Positions 1-8,527 of a stretch of DNA of 64,000 nt are shown piece after piece. The DNA lies in NCBI GenBank assembly GCA_963706385.1, contig OY970153.1, forward strand, positions 2,480,001 to 2,544,000, given 5' to 3'. Each line of letters begins with the position of its first letter. The stretch's first letter is position 1. The stretch is from Poindextera sp963706385. Lineage in GTDB: Bacteria; Pseudomonadota; Alphaproteobacteria; Caulobacterales; Caulobacteraceae. The position numbers and the translations under genes were made by a program. The notes beneath the pieces were generated by a model, which was not told the DNA's origin, did not search any database, and worked only from the letters and a program-made list of their open reading frames with translations.

Positions 1-7
1 GCATCAT
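1..7 (-). CDS. possible start of the next pilus gene, cut by window edge
   Basis: On the minus strand the TadE-like gene stops at 10-12, and after two bases comes ATG-ATG (7-5 and 4-2). This spacing is typical of a co-transcribed gene, and tad loci often carry several TadE/TadF-like genes in a row. Only two codons are visible, so this is an inference from spacing alone. Confidence 0.25.
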
Positions 8-9
8 CG

Positions 10-564
10 CTAGAGCACCCGCGTCCAGGTGGTCTTGGTGATCGGCGACGGCAGCAGCGAGGTCACGCTGACGTCCGAGAACGGCGAGGTGAAGCTGTAG
101 GTGACGCTGACCTGGATGTAATCGCCCGGCGGTTTGCTGGGATTCGACGCGCCGCTCACGCCACTGCAGTCGGCTGGCGGACCGGCGGGCGGCGTCGCGA
201 CCAAGGACAACGCGCCGGAGGTGGTGGTGCAATAATAACCCTCCGCCGGCGAGCCGCTCGCCAGGGTGACGCCCGTTCCCAGCGAGGTGTTTTGGACCGC
301 GGTGGTCGCTGTGGCGGCGAGCCCCGAACAGCTGGACGCGAATGCGGCCGCCGTATTGCAGCTGCTCCAGGCCGCTTGCGCGCCCATCTGGGCGGCGTTC
401 TCGACCTGCATCCGGCGATAGGCGTAGATGCCGAGGTCGGTGATGTTGAGCAGAGGGATGGTCAGCAAGCTCACCACCAGCGCCGTCTCCACCGCCGCGG
501 CGGCGCCCGCGTCGCGGAAAAAGCCGGCGGCGCGGCCGCGAAACTGGCGAAACCACACGCTCAT
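10..564 (-). CDS. TadE-like minor pilin / pilus assembly protein
   Basis: Protein of 184 residues starting at MSVWFRQF. An AAAAVETALVVSLLTIPLLN segment near residues 22-41 is the typical TadE-type prepilin-like N-terminus: acidic Glu followed by one hydrophobic helix. The rest is a small extracytoplasmic domain with paired Cys. A longer reading frame reaches back to 624, but the ATG at 564 overlaps the upstream stop as ATGA (561-564), which indicates translational coupling to the TadG-like gene and fixes the start. The role, inferred from the family, is a minor pseudopilin needed for Flp pilus assembly. The exact subfamily (TadE or TadF) is not settled. Confidence 0.82.
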   Translation of the reverse strand: MSVWFRQFRGRAAGFFRDAGAAAAVETALVVSLLTIPLLNITDLGIYAYRRMQVENAAQMGAQAAWSSCNTAAAFASSCSGLAATATTAVQNTSLGTGVTLASGSPAEGYYCTTTSGALSLVATPPAGPPADCSGVSGASNPSKPPGDYIQVSVTYSFTSPFSDVSVTSLLPSPITKTTWTRVL

Positions 565-1970
565 TTGACCAGCGCCACGCGGGTCGCCCCGATTCCGGGC
601 AGGGTGACGCCAGCGCCCGCGCATCCGTTGTGGTCCAGAATATAGCCCGTGCCATTAATGGTGAGCGTGTTCACCACGAGACCGATGCAGGAGCCGTTCG
701 AGTTCTTGTTGACCGCGCCGCTGATGGTCACGTTGGAGTTCGGCAGATAGACCATGCCGACGATATTCCATGTCGGACTGTTGCCGGCGGCGGATATATC
801 GACTCCCGAGCCCGAGGGCAGATTGGGATCCTGATAGATGGCCACGCCCGACCAAGTTCCGGAAGTGGGCGCCGTGAGGTTCAGCGTCCCGCCTCCAGTC
901 GGGAAGTGCGACGGCGACAGGCCAGAAACTGTCGGTCCGGTGAAGATGATCGTCGCGCCGCTGGCGGTGAGGGTGCCGCCTGCTGTATCGAGTGTCCCGT
1001 TCTCGATCACTATCACGGTGCCCGCAGCAAGGGTCGGGTTACCAGGGGTAAAAACAGTCTTCCCCTTTTTGTCGACGGTGGTCGTGCCCAGCTGGACATC
1101 GCCGCAGAAAATCTGGACCCCCCCTCCCGTGTAGCTAGTCGCCAATTGATTTTGCGACGCGGCCACGCCGCTGACCTCCTGGGGATAGGAACTGCAAGTA
1201 TTGGGCGGAATGTTCGCGGCTCGATTGAAATCTACCGGATCAGAAAATTTTTGAGAAACGTCCGAGTGCTGAACGACGCCACAGCCGCTGTCACTGTAGT
1301 ACGCATAGCCCGCATCGGCGTTGAGATCGTGGCCGTTGCACGTCTCGTCTCCGTTGGAGCCTACGCTGCAGCCTGACAGGTCGGTCTTCGGGCCGCCATT
1401 GGCGGTGACCCCCGAATTCACCGTCCCGCCCAACGCCAGCACGCAGAATGAGGTCCCGCCTCCTCCAGAGCTGGCGATCGCGGTGGCGGCGATGGTCTGG
1501 GCCGGCGAGCCGGACAGGGTCGTGTTGCCGTTGAAGCCGACGATCCGGACGAGATAGAGCGGGACCGGCTTGGAGATTTTTACCTGGAAGCAAGTGCCGC
1601 TGCCGCTCGGACAGGTCACCGTGGAGGGCAGGACCTGGACGGCGTTCGCGCCGTTTACATAGCCGTATTTCGCGGCCGCGGCGTCGGCTTCCCGCTGATA
1701 CATATAGAGGGCGGGGGTTCCCTTGTCCTGGTTCGTCGCATCCCCGTTGGTCGCCGCCGCGATGGCGGCGGAGTCGGCGGCGTTCTGCATCGCGCGGTTG
1801 AGCATGAACCACGAGGAGACCTCGCCGGCCAGGCCCAGGGCCCCGAGCAGCGGGATCAGCAACAGGGCCGTCAGCGCCGCGACATTGGCGCGCCGGTCCC
1901 ATGCGAAGCGCTTGAAAAAACCCGACATGCGCGACGCCGCCGCGCGCGATCGTCTGCCTTTCGGTTTCAT
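561..1970 (-). CDS. TadG-like pilus assembly protein (Tad domain)
   Basis: Protein of 469 residues from ATG 1970, which has a GGGGA-type ribosome site; an in-frame start at 1991 is also open. The basic N-terminus is followed by FAWDRRANVAALTALLLIPL, a single membrane segment, and then SSWFMLNRAMQNAADSAAIA, a hallmark of the putative Flp pilus-assembly (Tad, PF13400) domain. The large C-terminal part is rich in Gly, Ser, Thr and Asn with beta-like repeats, and I see no von Willebrand MIDAS motif (DxSxS), unlike classical TadG. Likely envelope-located and co-expressed with the overlapping TadE-like gene. Confidence 0.83.
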   Translation of the reverse strand: MKPKGRRSRAAASRMSGFFKRFAWDRRANVAALTALLLIPLLGALGLAGEVSSWFMLNRAMQNAADSAAIAAATNGDATNQDKGTPALYMYQREADAAAAKYGYVNGANAVQVLPSTVTCPSGSGTCFQVKISKPVPLYLVRIVGFNGNTTLSGSPAQTIAATAIASSGGGGTSFCVLALGGTVNSGVTANGGPKTDLSGCSVGSNGDETCNGHDLNADAGYAYYSDSGCGVVQHSDVSQKFSDPVDFNRAANIPPNTCSSYPQEVSGVAASQNQLATSYTGGGVQIFCGDVQLGTTTVDKKGKTVFTPGNPTLAAGTVIVIENGTLDTAGGTLTASGATIIFTGPTVSGLSPSHFPTGGGTLNLTAPTSGTWSGVAIYQDPNLPSGSGVDISAAGNSPTWNIVGMVYLPNSNVTISGAVNKNSNGSCIGLVVNTLTINGTGYILDHNGCAGAGVTLPGIGATRVALVK

Positions 1971-2214
1971 GACAGTCCCCCGCCAGGACATTCAGCGCCA
2001 ATGGGTTCGTCGCCGGAGGCTAGCACGAAACCGGGCCGCCATACAGCAAGACACCCAAGAGGAGAATTCGCCGACGTTCACCGGCGACGGGCGCGGCCGC
2101 CGGGTCGGGCGAATACACAATTCCGATCGCCTCTTCGCTATTCGCTACCATATAATTCATGGCGAAATCGGTCGTTCCCCAGACTTTCGCGGCGAATTAA
2201 GATATGTTGCCATC

Positions 2215-2845
2215 GTGGATTGGACCGCCGTCAAGACCTTTCTGATCGCTGCGTGGGTCAGCATCTCCGGGCCGCGCCTGTATCTTGTCGCCGGCCTCGG
2301 CGCCGCGGCGTGCGCCATCTGGCTGCTGCTGAGCGGGCTCGAACGCGGCGTCATCGCGTCGCTCCGGGCGCGTCTGAGCCTCGCCGAGCAGCGCTACAGG
2401 GACTTCGAGCGTGAATTCGCCGGCCGCACGCCCGCCCAGGTCGGGGCCAGGTTTCGGCAGTTGGAGGGCTATTTGGCCTCGCTTCCGCCGCGCCGCCTGA
2501 GCGATGAGCAGAAACGGGCGATCGCCGAGGCGGGCTATCCGCCCCTCGCCGCGTCGCATCTGTCGATTCTCCACGACTCGATCTCCGCCGAAACGGGCCG
2601 CTACGCGCGCGACCTTATCGAGGCGTTCTCGGCCGCGCATGGTTGGAACCTGGTCGACGAATCCTATCCGATGCCGAGTTCATGCGATCAGTCAGGGGAT
2701 CGCCGTCGGCCTTGGCGATCCCAGCGACCCGACGCCGACCGAGATGTTGGTGCTGCAAGCCTTGCGCGCGGCCGGGATCAGCCATGATCTCACGCGCAGG
2801 ACCACGCATGGCGCCGATGTGGAAATCATCGTGACGGCTCGATAG
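2215..2845 (+). pseudogene. frameshifted gene for a small membrane protein of unknown function
   Basis: From GTG 2215 the frame encodes VDWTAVKTFLIAAW, a membrane helix (about residues 18-40), and a charged helical stretch up to about NLVDESYPMP near 2670. After that this frame becomes Arg-rich noise, while the +1 frame encodes a sensible C-terminus (about 2687-2845) beginning ISQGIAVGLGDPSDPTPTEM and ending EIIVTAR before a stop. One inserted base between about 2665 and 2690 explains this. The combined product would be about 209 residues. I do not recognise the family. It could be a sequencing error or a real lesion. Confidence 0.6.
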
Positions 2846-2904
2846 CGCCGCCCCCTTCCGCGCCGTTAGAGTTTGCTAAACGCCCCGCCGCCCAAAATAG
2901 CCCG

Positions 2905-3885
2905 ATGACGGCTCCAGGCTCATTGGATGGCCCGCTGCTCGAGGCGCGGGGACTAGCGAAGCGGTTCGCCGGGGGACGGGGGATCGAGGACGTCCGCCTG
3001 ACGGCGCCGGCGGGCTGCATCACCGGCTTCATCGGCGTCAACGGGGCGGGCAAGAGCACCACCCTGCGCTGCATCTTGGGTCTGCTGAAGCCGGACGCCG
3101 GCGACGTCCGCCTGTTCGGCCGTCCGGCGGACGCCCAGGCGCGCCGCCAAATCGGCTTCCTGCCCGAGGAGCGCGGTCTGTTCCCGAGCGAGCGGGCGCG
3201 CGAGGCGATCGCCTTCCACGGCCGGCTGAAAGGGATGGAACGCCGCGCGGCCCTGCGCGCCGCCGACGCGCTGCTGGAGCGGATTGGCCTGGGCGGTCGC
3301 GAGCGGGCCCGGATCGGATCCCTCTCCAAGGGCAACGCCCAGCGCGTCCAGGTCCTGTGCGCCCTTGTCCACCGTCCCCGCCTGCTCGTCCTGGACGAGC
3401 CCCTCTCCGGCCTCGACCCCGTGGCCCAGTCCGAAATGCTGTCGTTGTTCGCCGAGTTCCGCTCCCAGGGCGGCGCCATCCTGTTTTCCACCCACTCGAT
3501 GCCCGCCGCCGAGAGCCTGTGCGACCGGGTGGTGATGCTGGCCGAGGGGCGGACCGTTTTCGAAGGTGCGATCGCCGAGGCCTCGCGCCGCGCGCCGCAT
3601 GGCGCGGTGGTGGTCACCTCTGATCAAGCGGGCCTGACATCGGCGGCCGCGGCGGTCGGCGGTCAGGTGCGGCCTCTCGCCGGAGCCATCGGCGAGGCTG
3701 GCCGTTGGCGCGTGGTCCTCCCGCATGACGTCACCCACCCGGCGCTGATGCGCGCCCTGGCCGAGCACGGCGTGCCGATCTTCACCTTCCAGCCGATCAA
3801 GGCCGACCTCGAAGGCGCGTTCTGGGATCTGGCCTCCGCGGCCGGATCGAGTTCCGACGCCGGAATACGACGCCGCGCCGCCTGA
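2905..3885 (+). CDS. ABC-2 type transporter ATP-binding protein
   Basis: Protein of 326 residues with all nucleotide-binding motifs in order: Walker A GVNGAGKST near residues 47-55, signature LSKGNAQRVQ, Walker B LLVLDEPLSGLD, and the H-loop in STHSM. The last 100 residues are the divergent C-terminal extension common in NatA-like ATPases. It powers an inner-membrane exporter. The expected partner is the ABC-2 permease at 6585-7712, separated from it by two opposite-strand genes. Substrate unknown. Confidence 0.9.
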   Translation: MTAPGSLDGPLLEARGLAKRFAGGRGIEDVRLTAPAGCITGFIGVNGAGKSTTLRCILGLLKPDAGDVRLFGRPADAQARRQIGFLPEERGLFPSERAREAIAFHGRLKGMERRAALRAADALLERIGLGGRERARIGSLSKGNAQRVQVLCALVHRPRLLVLDEPLSGLDPVAQSEMLSLFAEFRSQGGAILFSTHSMPAAESLCDRVVMLAEGRTVFEGAIAEASRRAPHGAVVVTSDQAGLTSAAAAVGGQVRPLAGAIGEAGRWRVVLPHDVTHPALMRALAEHGVPIFTFQPIKADLEGAFWDLASAAGSSSDAGIRRRAA

Positions 3886-3891
3886 CCGCGG

Positions 3892-5100
3892 TCAGCGCTG
3901 TTCGATCACCGGCGTCCGCGCGCGGGCGACGCGCCACAGCAGCAGGCCCAGCAGCGCCGCGGGCGCGAGGGGGCCGAGTTGGATCGGGGACCTTGTGACC
4001 ATCAGCGCCGCCGGAAGCAGCCAGGCGGCGAACAGGAGCGCCGTCTCGCCAAGCCCGAGCCGTTTCCCGTCCTCGGCGCCGGACAGCAGGACCGCGATCG
4101 GCAGGATCAGCAGCGCCAGATCGTAGACCCGCAGATAGGGCGTCACGAGCAGAGTCGCGGCCGCCAGGGCGGCGGCGCGAATCCGCCAGTCGCTGGTCGC
4201 TCGCCAGATCCACATCGCCCCGGCGGCGGCCGCGGCCGCGACGCTCCAGTGCAAGGCCGAGCTGACGGCGGCGTCGAGCCCCAGGCTCCTGGCCATGATC
4301 ATGACGCTGGGGATCGAGCGCCAATCGGACGAACTCGACGAAAAGATCGCCGCCGGCTGGGCGGCCTTGTGCAGAAAGGCGAGCCAGGGGCCGACGCCGA
4401 GCACGGCCAGCGCCAGCAAGGCCAGCGCCGCTCCCGAGACCACGGCCGCGGCCAGGGCGCGCCATTCCCGCCCGCAGATCAGCGCGAGCGGCGCGAGAAC
4501 CGCGAATTGAGGCTTGTAGCTCATTAGGCCGAGCAAGACGCCGCCGACGATGGGCCGACGGCCGAGCATGAGAACGCCCCACCCGATCAGGGCGGTGCTG
4601 AGCAGGCCGTTCTGGCCGACGAACAGATTGACCGCCGCGCCGGGCGCCAGCAGCACGAGCCAGAGACGATCCGGCTCGACGAGCCGGCGCGCCAGCAGGC
4701 CGTAGGCGCCATAGGTCGCGCCGGACCACAACAGCCAGGCCGCGACATAGGGCAGGGCGGCGAGAGGCATGAGCATGAGCTGGAACGTCGGCGGATAGTT
4801 CCACGGCAGCCGCACCGTCATGCCGGGAAACGCCGCCTTCTCCGCCGCGATCATGGCGCCGTCGTCGTAGGCCGCGGCCGCCCGGCCGGAATCGGCGAAC
4901 GCCGCGGCCTGGTAGAAGGCGCTGAAATCATAGAACAGCGGCGCGCCGCCGAGGCCGACGCCGTTGTGGGTGTTGATCGCGGCGACATAGCCGAAGGCCA
5001 GGTACACGCCCAGGGTCAGGGCGGCCAGGAACGGGCTGACGCGATCGACGCCCGTCCGGGGCGAGGCGTGATCACGATCGATGGTCCCGAAACGCTTCAT
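3892..5100 (-). CDS. membrane glycosyltransferase, GT87/DUF2029-like
   Basis: Polytopic membrane protein of 402 residues starting at MKRFGTIDRDH (ATG 5100); the longer frame to 5211 lacks coding character. Features seen are a first membrane segment, then FYDFSAFYQAAAF and LPWNYPPTFQLMLMPLAALP, which match the acidic loop and YPP region typical of polyprenol-phosphate-dependent GT87 mannosyltransferase-like proteins, followed by eight or more hydrophobic segments. Known members transfer sugars from polyprenyl phosphate in the periplasm; the acceptor here is unknown. It lies convergent to the ABC ATPase gene with a 6-base gap. Confidence 0.75.
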   Translation of the reverse strand: MKRFGTIDRDHASPRTGVDRVSPFLAALTLGVYLAFGYVAAINTHNGVGLGGAPLFYDFSAFYQAAAFADSGRAAAAYDDGAMIAAEKAAFPGMTVRLPWNYPPTFQLMLMPLAALPYVAAWLLWSGATYGAYGLLARRLVEPDRLWLVLLAPGAAVNLFVGQNGLLSTALIGWGVLMLGRRPIVGGVLLGLMSYKPQFAVLAPLALICGREWRALAAAVVSGAALALLALAVLGVGPWLAFLHKAAQPAAIFSSSSSDWRSIPSVMIMARSLGLDAAVSSALHWSVAAAAAAGAMWIWRATSDWRIRAAALAAATLLVTPYLRVYDLALLILPIAVLLSGAEDGKRLGLGETALLFAAWLLPAALMVTRSPIQLGPLAPAALLGLLLWRVARARTPVIEQR

Positions 5101-5293
5101 CACCACCCTGGCGGCCACATGCCGCGCACGATCGACCCCGCATCCTTTCCGAAGCGTTGACCACGGTCGGGTAGACCGCCGCCGGGAGTGGGCGATGGCC
5201 GGCGACAGCACCGCGCGCTCGGGACCGATCCAGCAGAGCGGCGGTGACGATTTTCCGAAACCCGTGACCTCAAGCTATGCGAACGCGGGAACA

Positions 5294-6304
5294 TTACTGG
5301 CGAACCAGGAGATCAGCCCGCGCCGGTTTGGGACGCCTGAAGAGCTTGAGCAAGGGTCTTTCAAGACCTTCATATAATATGACAGCAAGCAACCACGATA
5401 CGACTATAGTTAATAACACACCAATTACAGGTGATATAAGATCGTGAACTAGCACCAGGAGTATCCGAACGAAATCATGTATAAGATAGGCGGAAAACGA
5501 TGCATCGCCGAGATAGGCCAAAACGTCACACACCCTGCCAGCCAAACGCATCTGCACCGCGGCATACACCAGAAATGCAGCCGGTGCGCCCCACATCAAT
5601 ACGCGAAACCAGATCGCATCGCCCGAGAAAGGCGACTGATGAGCGCCCGCCTCGTAGCCCGTGGCGACAATTATGACGCCCCACGCCACTGCGCTAGCGG
5701 CGGAGAGCAGCGCCGCCGTGCGCGATCGAGGCAGAACCGCGATCAAGCACCCCGCCAGAAATTCCAAAATCATCGGGTTCCCAATGAATTGGAGCACCGG
5801 GCCACCAAGAACTTCGCGGCCAAATACGGCGGCGATGTAAATGCCGACCGCGATTGGCATCCCGCGTTTCGGTGAATAAAGAACAGCTGAAAAACAAATG
5901 TAAAATAATATTTCGAAACAGAGGGTCCAGCCAGATATAATATATGAGCTATAATTCAAGGTTGGCACGAACAAGAATGACGCCAGCATTTGGTGTGGGT
6001 CAAACTCTCCGACGGCCATATAGATCGCCATCATCGCCCCAGTGAGGAGCCAGTAGAGTGGCAAAATCCGTGTAAGTCGACGCGCCAGAAATTCCGCGGC
6101 CGTCGCTCCGGTTGACACCGATGTGATTATGAACCCGCTGATAACGAAAAAAAGATCGACGCCCGCCGGGCCGAATTCGCCGATCACACCCAGATGAGCC
6201 ACCACATGTCCTTTGGTCATTACTTCCCAGGCGTGAAGCGTAATGACCCCGGTCGCCGCGACGAACCGCAGAATCTGCAGGGAAACGATGCGCTGAGTTG
6301 TCAT
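5294..6304 (-). CDS. acyltransferase 3 family membrane protein (OafA-like)
   Basis: Protein of 336 residues from ATG 6304 (MTTQRIVSLQILRFVAATGV). The pattern LRFVAATGVITLHAW with a membrane His near the first helix, then GVDLFFVISGFIIT and ARRLTRILPLYWLLT, is diagnostic of the acyltransferase_3 family, which O-acylates surface sugars. About ten membrane segments follow. Its base composition is far more AT-rich than every neighbour, with ATAT-rich stretches at 5370-5480 and 5880-5960, which suggests recent acquisition. It is followed by the GT87 gene on the same strand, so both may modify a surface glycan. Confidence 0.88.
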   Translation of the reverse strand: MTTQRIVSLQILRFVAATGVITLHAWEVMTKGHVVAHLGVIGEFGPAGVDLFFVISGFIITSVSTGATAAEFLARRLTRILPLYWLLTGAMMAIYMAVGEFDPHQMLASFLFVPTLNYSSYIISGWTLCFEILFYICFSAVLYSPKRGMPIAVGIYIAAVFGREVLGGPVLQFIGNPMILEFLAGCLIAVLPRSRTAALLSAASAVAWGVIIVATGYEAGAHQSPFSGDAIWFRVLMWGAPAAFLVYAAVQMRLAGRVCDVLAYLGDASFSAYLIHDFVRILLVLVHDLISPVIGVLLTIVVSWLLAVILYEGLERPLLKLFRRPKPARADLLVRQ

Positions 6305-6584
6305 TGGGCGAACGATGCTCGATAGGCGTCGGCCGGGCAAGAGTATGGGCATTGGTTTGAGCGGCGCCGTGTCGAGGCTGCGGCCGTCCGGGCGATGGGT
6401 TTCATGTCCGACGTCTTATCCGATGGCCTGCCAAAGGGATGCGATCGCAAACATGGCGAAGACTTTCTTAAACGCCTGTCTTCGATAACCTCGGCGACGC
6501 GCGCTGTGAGCGAGGACGCCCAACCATGGTATCCACCCTGGCCGCCCAAGGCGCTTTTCGGCCTGTCCGCGAGATCGCCGGGCC

Positions 6585-7712
6585 GTGACCGCGCCGGCGT
6601 GGCTGATCGCCGAGCGGGAGTTCCGGGCCTACACGATGACCGTGAGCTTCTGGATCGCCCTGGTCGCCGGGCCGCTGCTCATGGCCGGCGCCTTGGCCCT
6701 GGCGGTCGCGGCGGGCGGTCCGCCGCCGCTGGCGGTCGCGGTTCGCGCGAGCGACCCGGCGTTGGCCGGCTCGGCGACGGCCGCGCTCGACGAAGCCGCC
6801 CGGATCGAGGGACGGCGCTACGCATGGGCTGGCGCCTCGAAGGCCGCCGCCAGCCTGGTCGTCACCCGCCTGACGGACGGGAGCGTCCAGGCGCGTTTCA
6901 GCGGCGATTTTCCGCTGTCCGCCGCCGGCAGGCGGCTCGTCGGCCGCACGATGGAGCGCGACCTCGCCCGGGACCGGCTCGCCGCGGCCGGAATCGGCGC
7001 GCCGCCGACGCGCGTCATCGAGGCGGCCGGTTCCGCGCCCCGGATGGCGGACGCTGGCGCGGCCGCGCGTTTCGGTCTGGTGATGATCCTTTGGCTGACG
7101 CTCACCGGCTCCCTGGGCATGCTGCTCCAGGCGGTCGTGCGCGAGCGCGCCAACCGCGCGCTGGAGGGTTTGCTGGCCGCCGCCAGGCCATGGGAGATCG
7201 TGTTCGGCAAGCTGGCCGGGGTGGGGGCGGTCTCGGCCCTGATCCTGGTGGCGTGGTTGGGATCGGTCGGCGCCCTCGGCTTGCTGGCGCCCAGCGGGGC
7301 GGGGCTGGTTCACGCGGCGCTCGGCGGCGTCGCCGCGCCGGTCATGCTGGCGCGGGCGGCCGGGCTTTATGGGTTGGCCTACGGCTTCTACGGCCTGGTC
7401 ACCGTGGCGGTGGGCGCGAGCGCGCGCGATTCCGCCGCGGCCCAGAATCTTTCGCGGCCGATGTTCGCCGTCCTGCTCGCCGCCTTCTTCGTCGCCCTCG
7501 CCGCCGTCTCGGGGGCCGCGGGCAAGCTGGCGTGGCTGGTGTTCGCGCCGCCGTTCACGCCATTCATGTTGCTGCTGGAGCCTCCGGGGGCGCTGTCTGG
7601 GCGCGCTCAGCTCGCCGCCGTCGCCCTGACGCTGGCCGCGACGGGCCTGGCCGGGCGCATCGCCGTCGGCAGGCTGACCCTGTCCGCCGGTGGCGAGCGG
7701 GCGAGCGCGTAG
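6585..7712 (+). CDS. ABC-2 type transporter permease
   Basis: Protein of 375 residues from GTG 6585 (MTAPAWLIAEREFRAYTMTV). It has one N-terminal membrane segment, a large extracytoplasmic domain (about residues 45-155), and then five hydrophobic segments including LVMILWLTLTGSLGMLLQAVVRERANRALE, whose ERxNR-x-LEGLLAA context is typical of ABC-2/NatB-like permeases. It is the likely membrane partner of the ATPase at 2905-3885. In related loci such genes normally touch; here 2.7 kb of opposite-strand sequence separates them. Export substrate unknown. Confidence 0.82.
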   Translation: MTAPAWLIAEREFRAYTMTVSFWIALVAGPLLMAGALALAVAAGGPPPLAVAVRASDPALAGSATAALDEAARIEGRRYAWAGASKAAASLVVTRLTDGSVQARFSGDFPLSAAGRRLVGRTMERDLARDRLAAAGIGAPPTRVIEAAGSAPRMADAGAAARFGLVMILWLTLTGSLGMLLQAVVRERANRALEGLLAAARPWEIVFGKLAGVGAVSALILVAWLGSVGALGLLAPSGAGLVHAALGGVAAPVMLARAAGLYGLAYGFYGLVTVAVGASARDSAAAQNLSRPMFAVLLAAFFVALAAVSGAAGKLAWLVFAPPFTPFMLLLEPPGALSGRAQLAAVALTLAATGLAGRIAVGRLTLSAGGERASA

Positions 7713-7776
7713 AGGGCTTGCCTCCTTCCCCGTGGGGGAGCGCTTCGCCGCCGCGTTCGGGGTCGCGCGGGTTTTG

Positions 7777-7874
7777 AACCACGAAGCGCACGAAGGACAC
7801 GAAGAAATATCTCGTTTCCCCATCCGCCGATGGGGAAGGCTTCAACCCTTCGTGTCCTTGGTGGGCTTCGTGGT
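7777..7874. repeat. nested inverted repeat between ABC permease and flp genes
   Basis: The arm at about 7779-7804 (ACCACGAAGCGCACGAAGG...) is repeated in inverted form at about 7849-7874 with 24 of 26 positions matching. Inside lies a second, perfect hairpin: TTCCCCATC, four bases, GATGGGGAA (about 7816-7837). The CACGAAGGACACGAAG core resembles intergenic repeats seen in many bacterial genomes. It may act as a bidirectional terminator or be a dispersed palindromic element. Confidence 0.7.
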
Positions 7875-8010
7875 GAGACAGGTCCGGCGTCCGGACGCAA
7901 TATCTGAGTCTATTCACGAGAAAACGATAATAAAATGTATCGATCCCGCCCCTGAATCCACGGAGAATATTCCGTATTCATTCCACTGATTTCGCCACAC
8001 ACGCGAAGCT

Positions 8011-8025
8011 TTAACCCAACCTGAA
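8011..8025. promoter_or_regulatory. weak CtrA-like half-matching box upstream of flp1
   Basis: TTAA, seven bases, TGAA. This is one mismatch from the Caulobacter CtrA consensus TTAA-N7-TTAA, 230 bases upstream of the first pilin gene. It is the weakest of three candidate boxes in the region. Confidence 0.25.
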
Positions 8026-8105
8026 CACGCAGCAAGCGAAAGCGTGTCAATTCGAGACGATCGATACGCGAGCACAACTCATATCGGCGACGCGCATTTT
8101 GCGTG

Positions 8106-8137
8106 TTAACCATTCATTTACGTTTACAACGCGTTAA
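8106..8137. promoter_or_regulatory. pair of mirror-image CtrA-like boxes upstream of flp1
   Basis: Two boxes lie two bases apart: TTAA-N7-TTTA at 8106-8120 and TTTA-N7-TTAA at 8123-8137. Each is one mismatch from the CtrA consensus TTAA-N7-TTAA, and together they form a symmetric arrangement about 120-150 bases before the first pilin start, in an unusually AT-rich stretch. In Caulobacter crescentus pilin transcription is known to need CtrA. Assigning these boxes to CtrA is inference. Confidence 0.5.
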
Positions 8138-8254
8138 AATGGTGTTTTCCGTTTCTTCAGGCTGGCGGCGGATCGAGACCCGTCACCGCCTATCGTCACG
8201 TCGCCGGCGCCTTCCGGGTCCGGCGCGCCGTCAACCTGTGAACGGAGAATCCTC

Positions 8255-8413
8255 ATGCGTAGCATTTCCAAGTTCCTGAAGAGCGAGTCCGGCGCCTCGG
8301 CGGCCGAATACGCCCTGATCCTGGCCATCGTCTGCACCGGCATCGCCGTCGCGGTTGGCACCCTCGGCACCAACATCTCTTCCGCGGTCACCACCGCCGC
8401 AGGCAAGGTCTAG
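8255..8413 (+). CDS. flp: Flp/PilA-type major pilin 1
   Basis: Protein of 52 residues, MRSISKFLKS then ESGASAAEYALILAIV. The G followed by ASAAEY is the Flp prepilin cleavage context: cut after Gly, with Glu at +5 and Tyr at +6 of the mature pilin. The hydrophobic stretch after it drives polymerisation. A ribosome site AACGGAG sits 8 bases upstream. It is cleaved by the prepilin peptidase at 17865-18368 and polymerised by the CpaF-TadB-TadC motor. A second, nearly identical copy follows at 8528. Confidence 0.92.
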   Translation: MRSISKFLKSESGASAAEYALILAIVCTGIAVAVGTLGTNISSAVTTAAGKV

Positions 8414-8527
8414 ATTTCTCCCTTACGGGCAAACCATCGACACGGGTCTCACCTAGCGAATTGACATTCGCCGGTGACGGTTCGGGTAAGGGCGCGAGCC
8501 CTGTCAAAATACAGAAGGAAAACCATC

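Noticed and set aside
6301..6549. 82-residue minus frame upstream of the acyltransferase
   Set aside because: No ribosome site, no domain, and it overlaps the acyltransferase start; composition is not protein-like.
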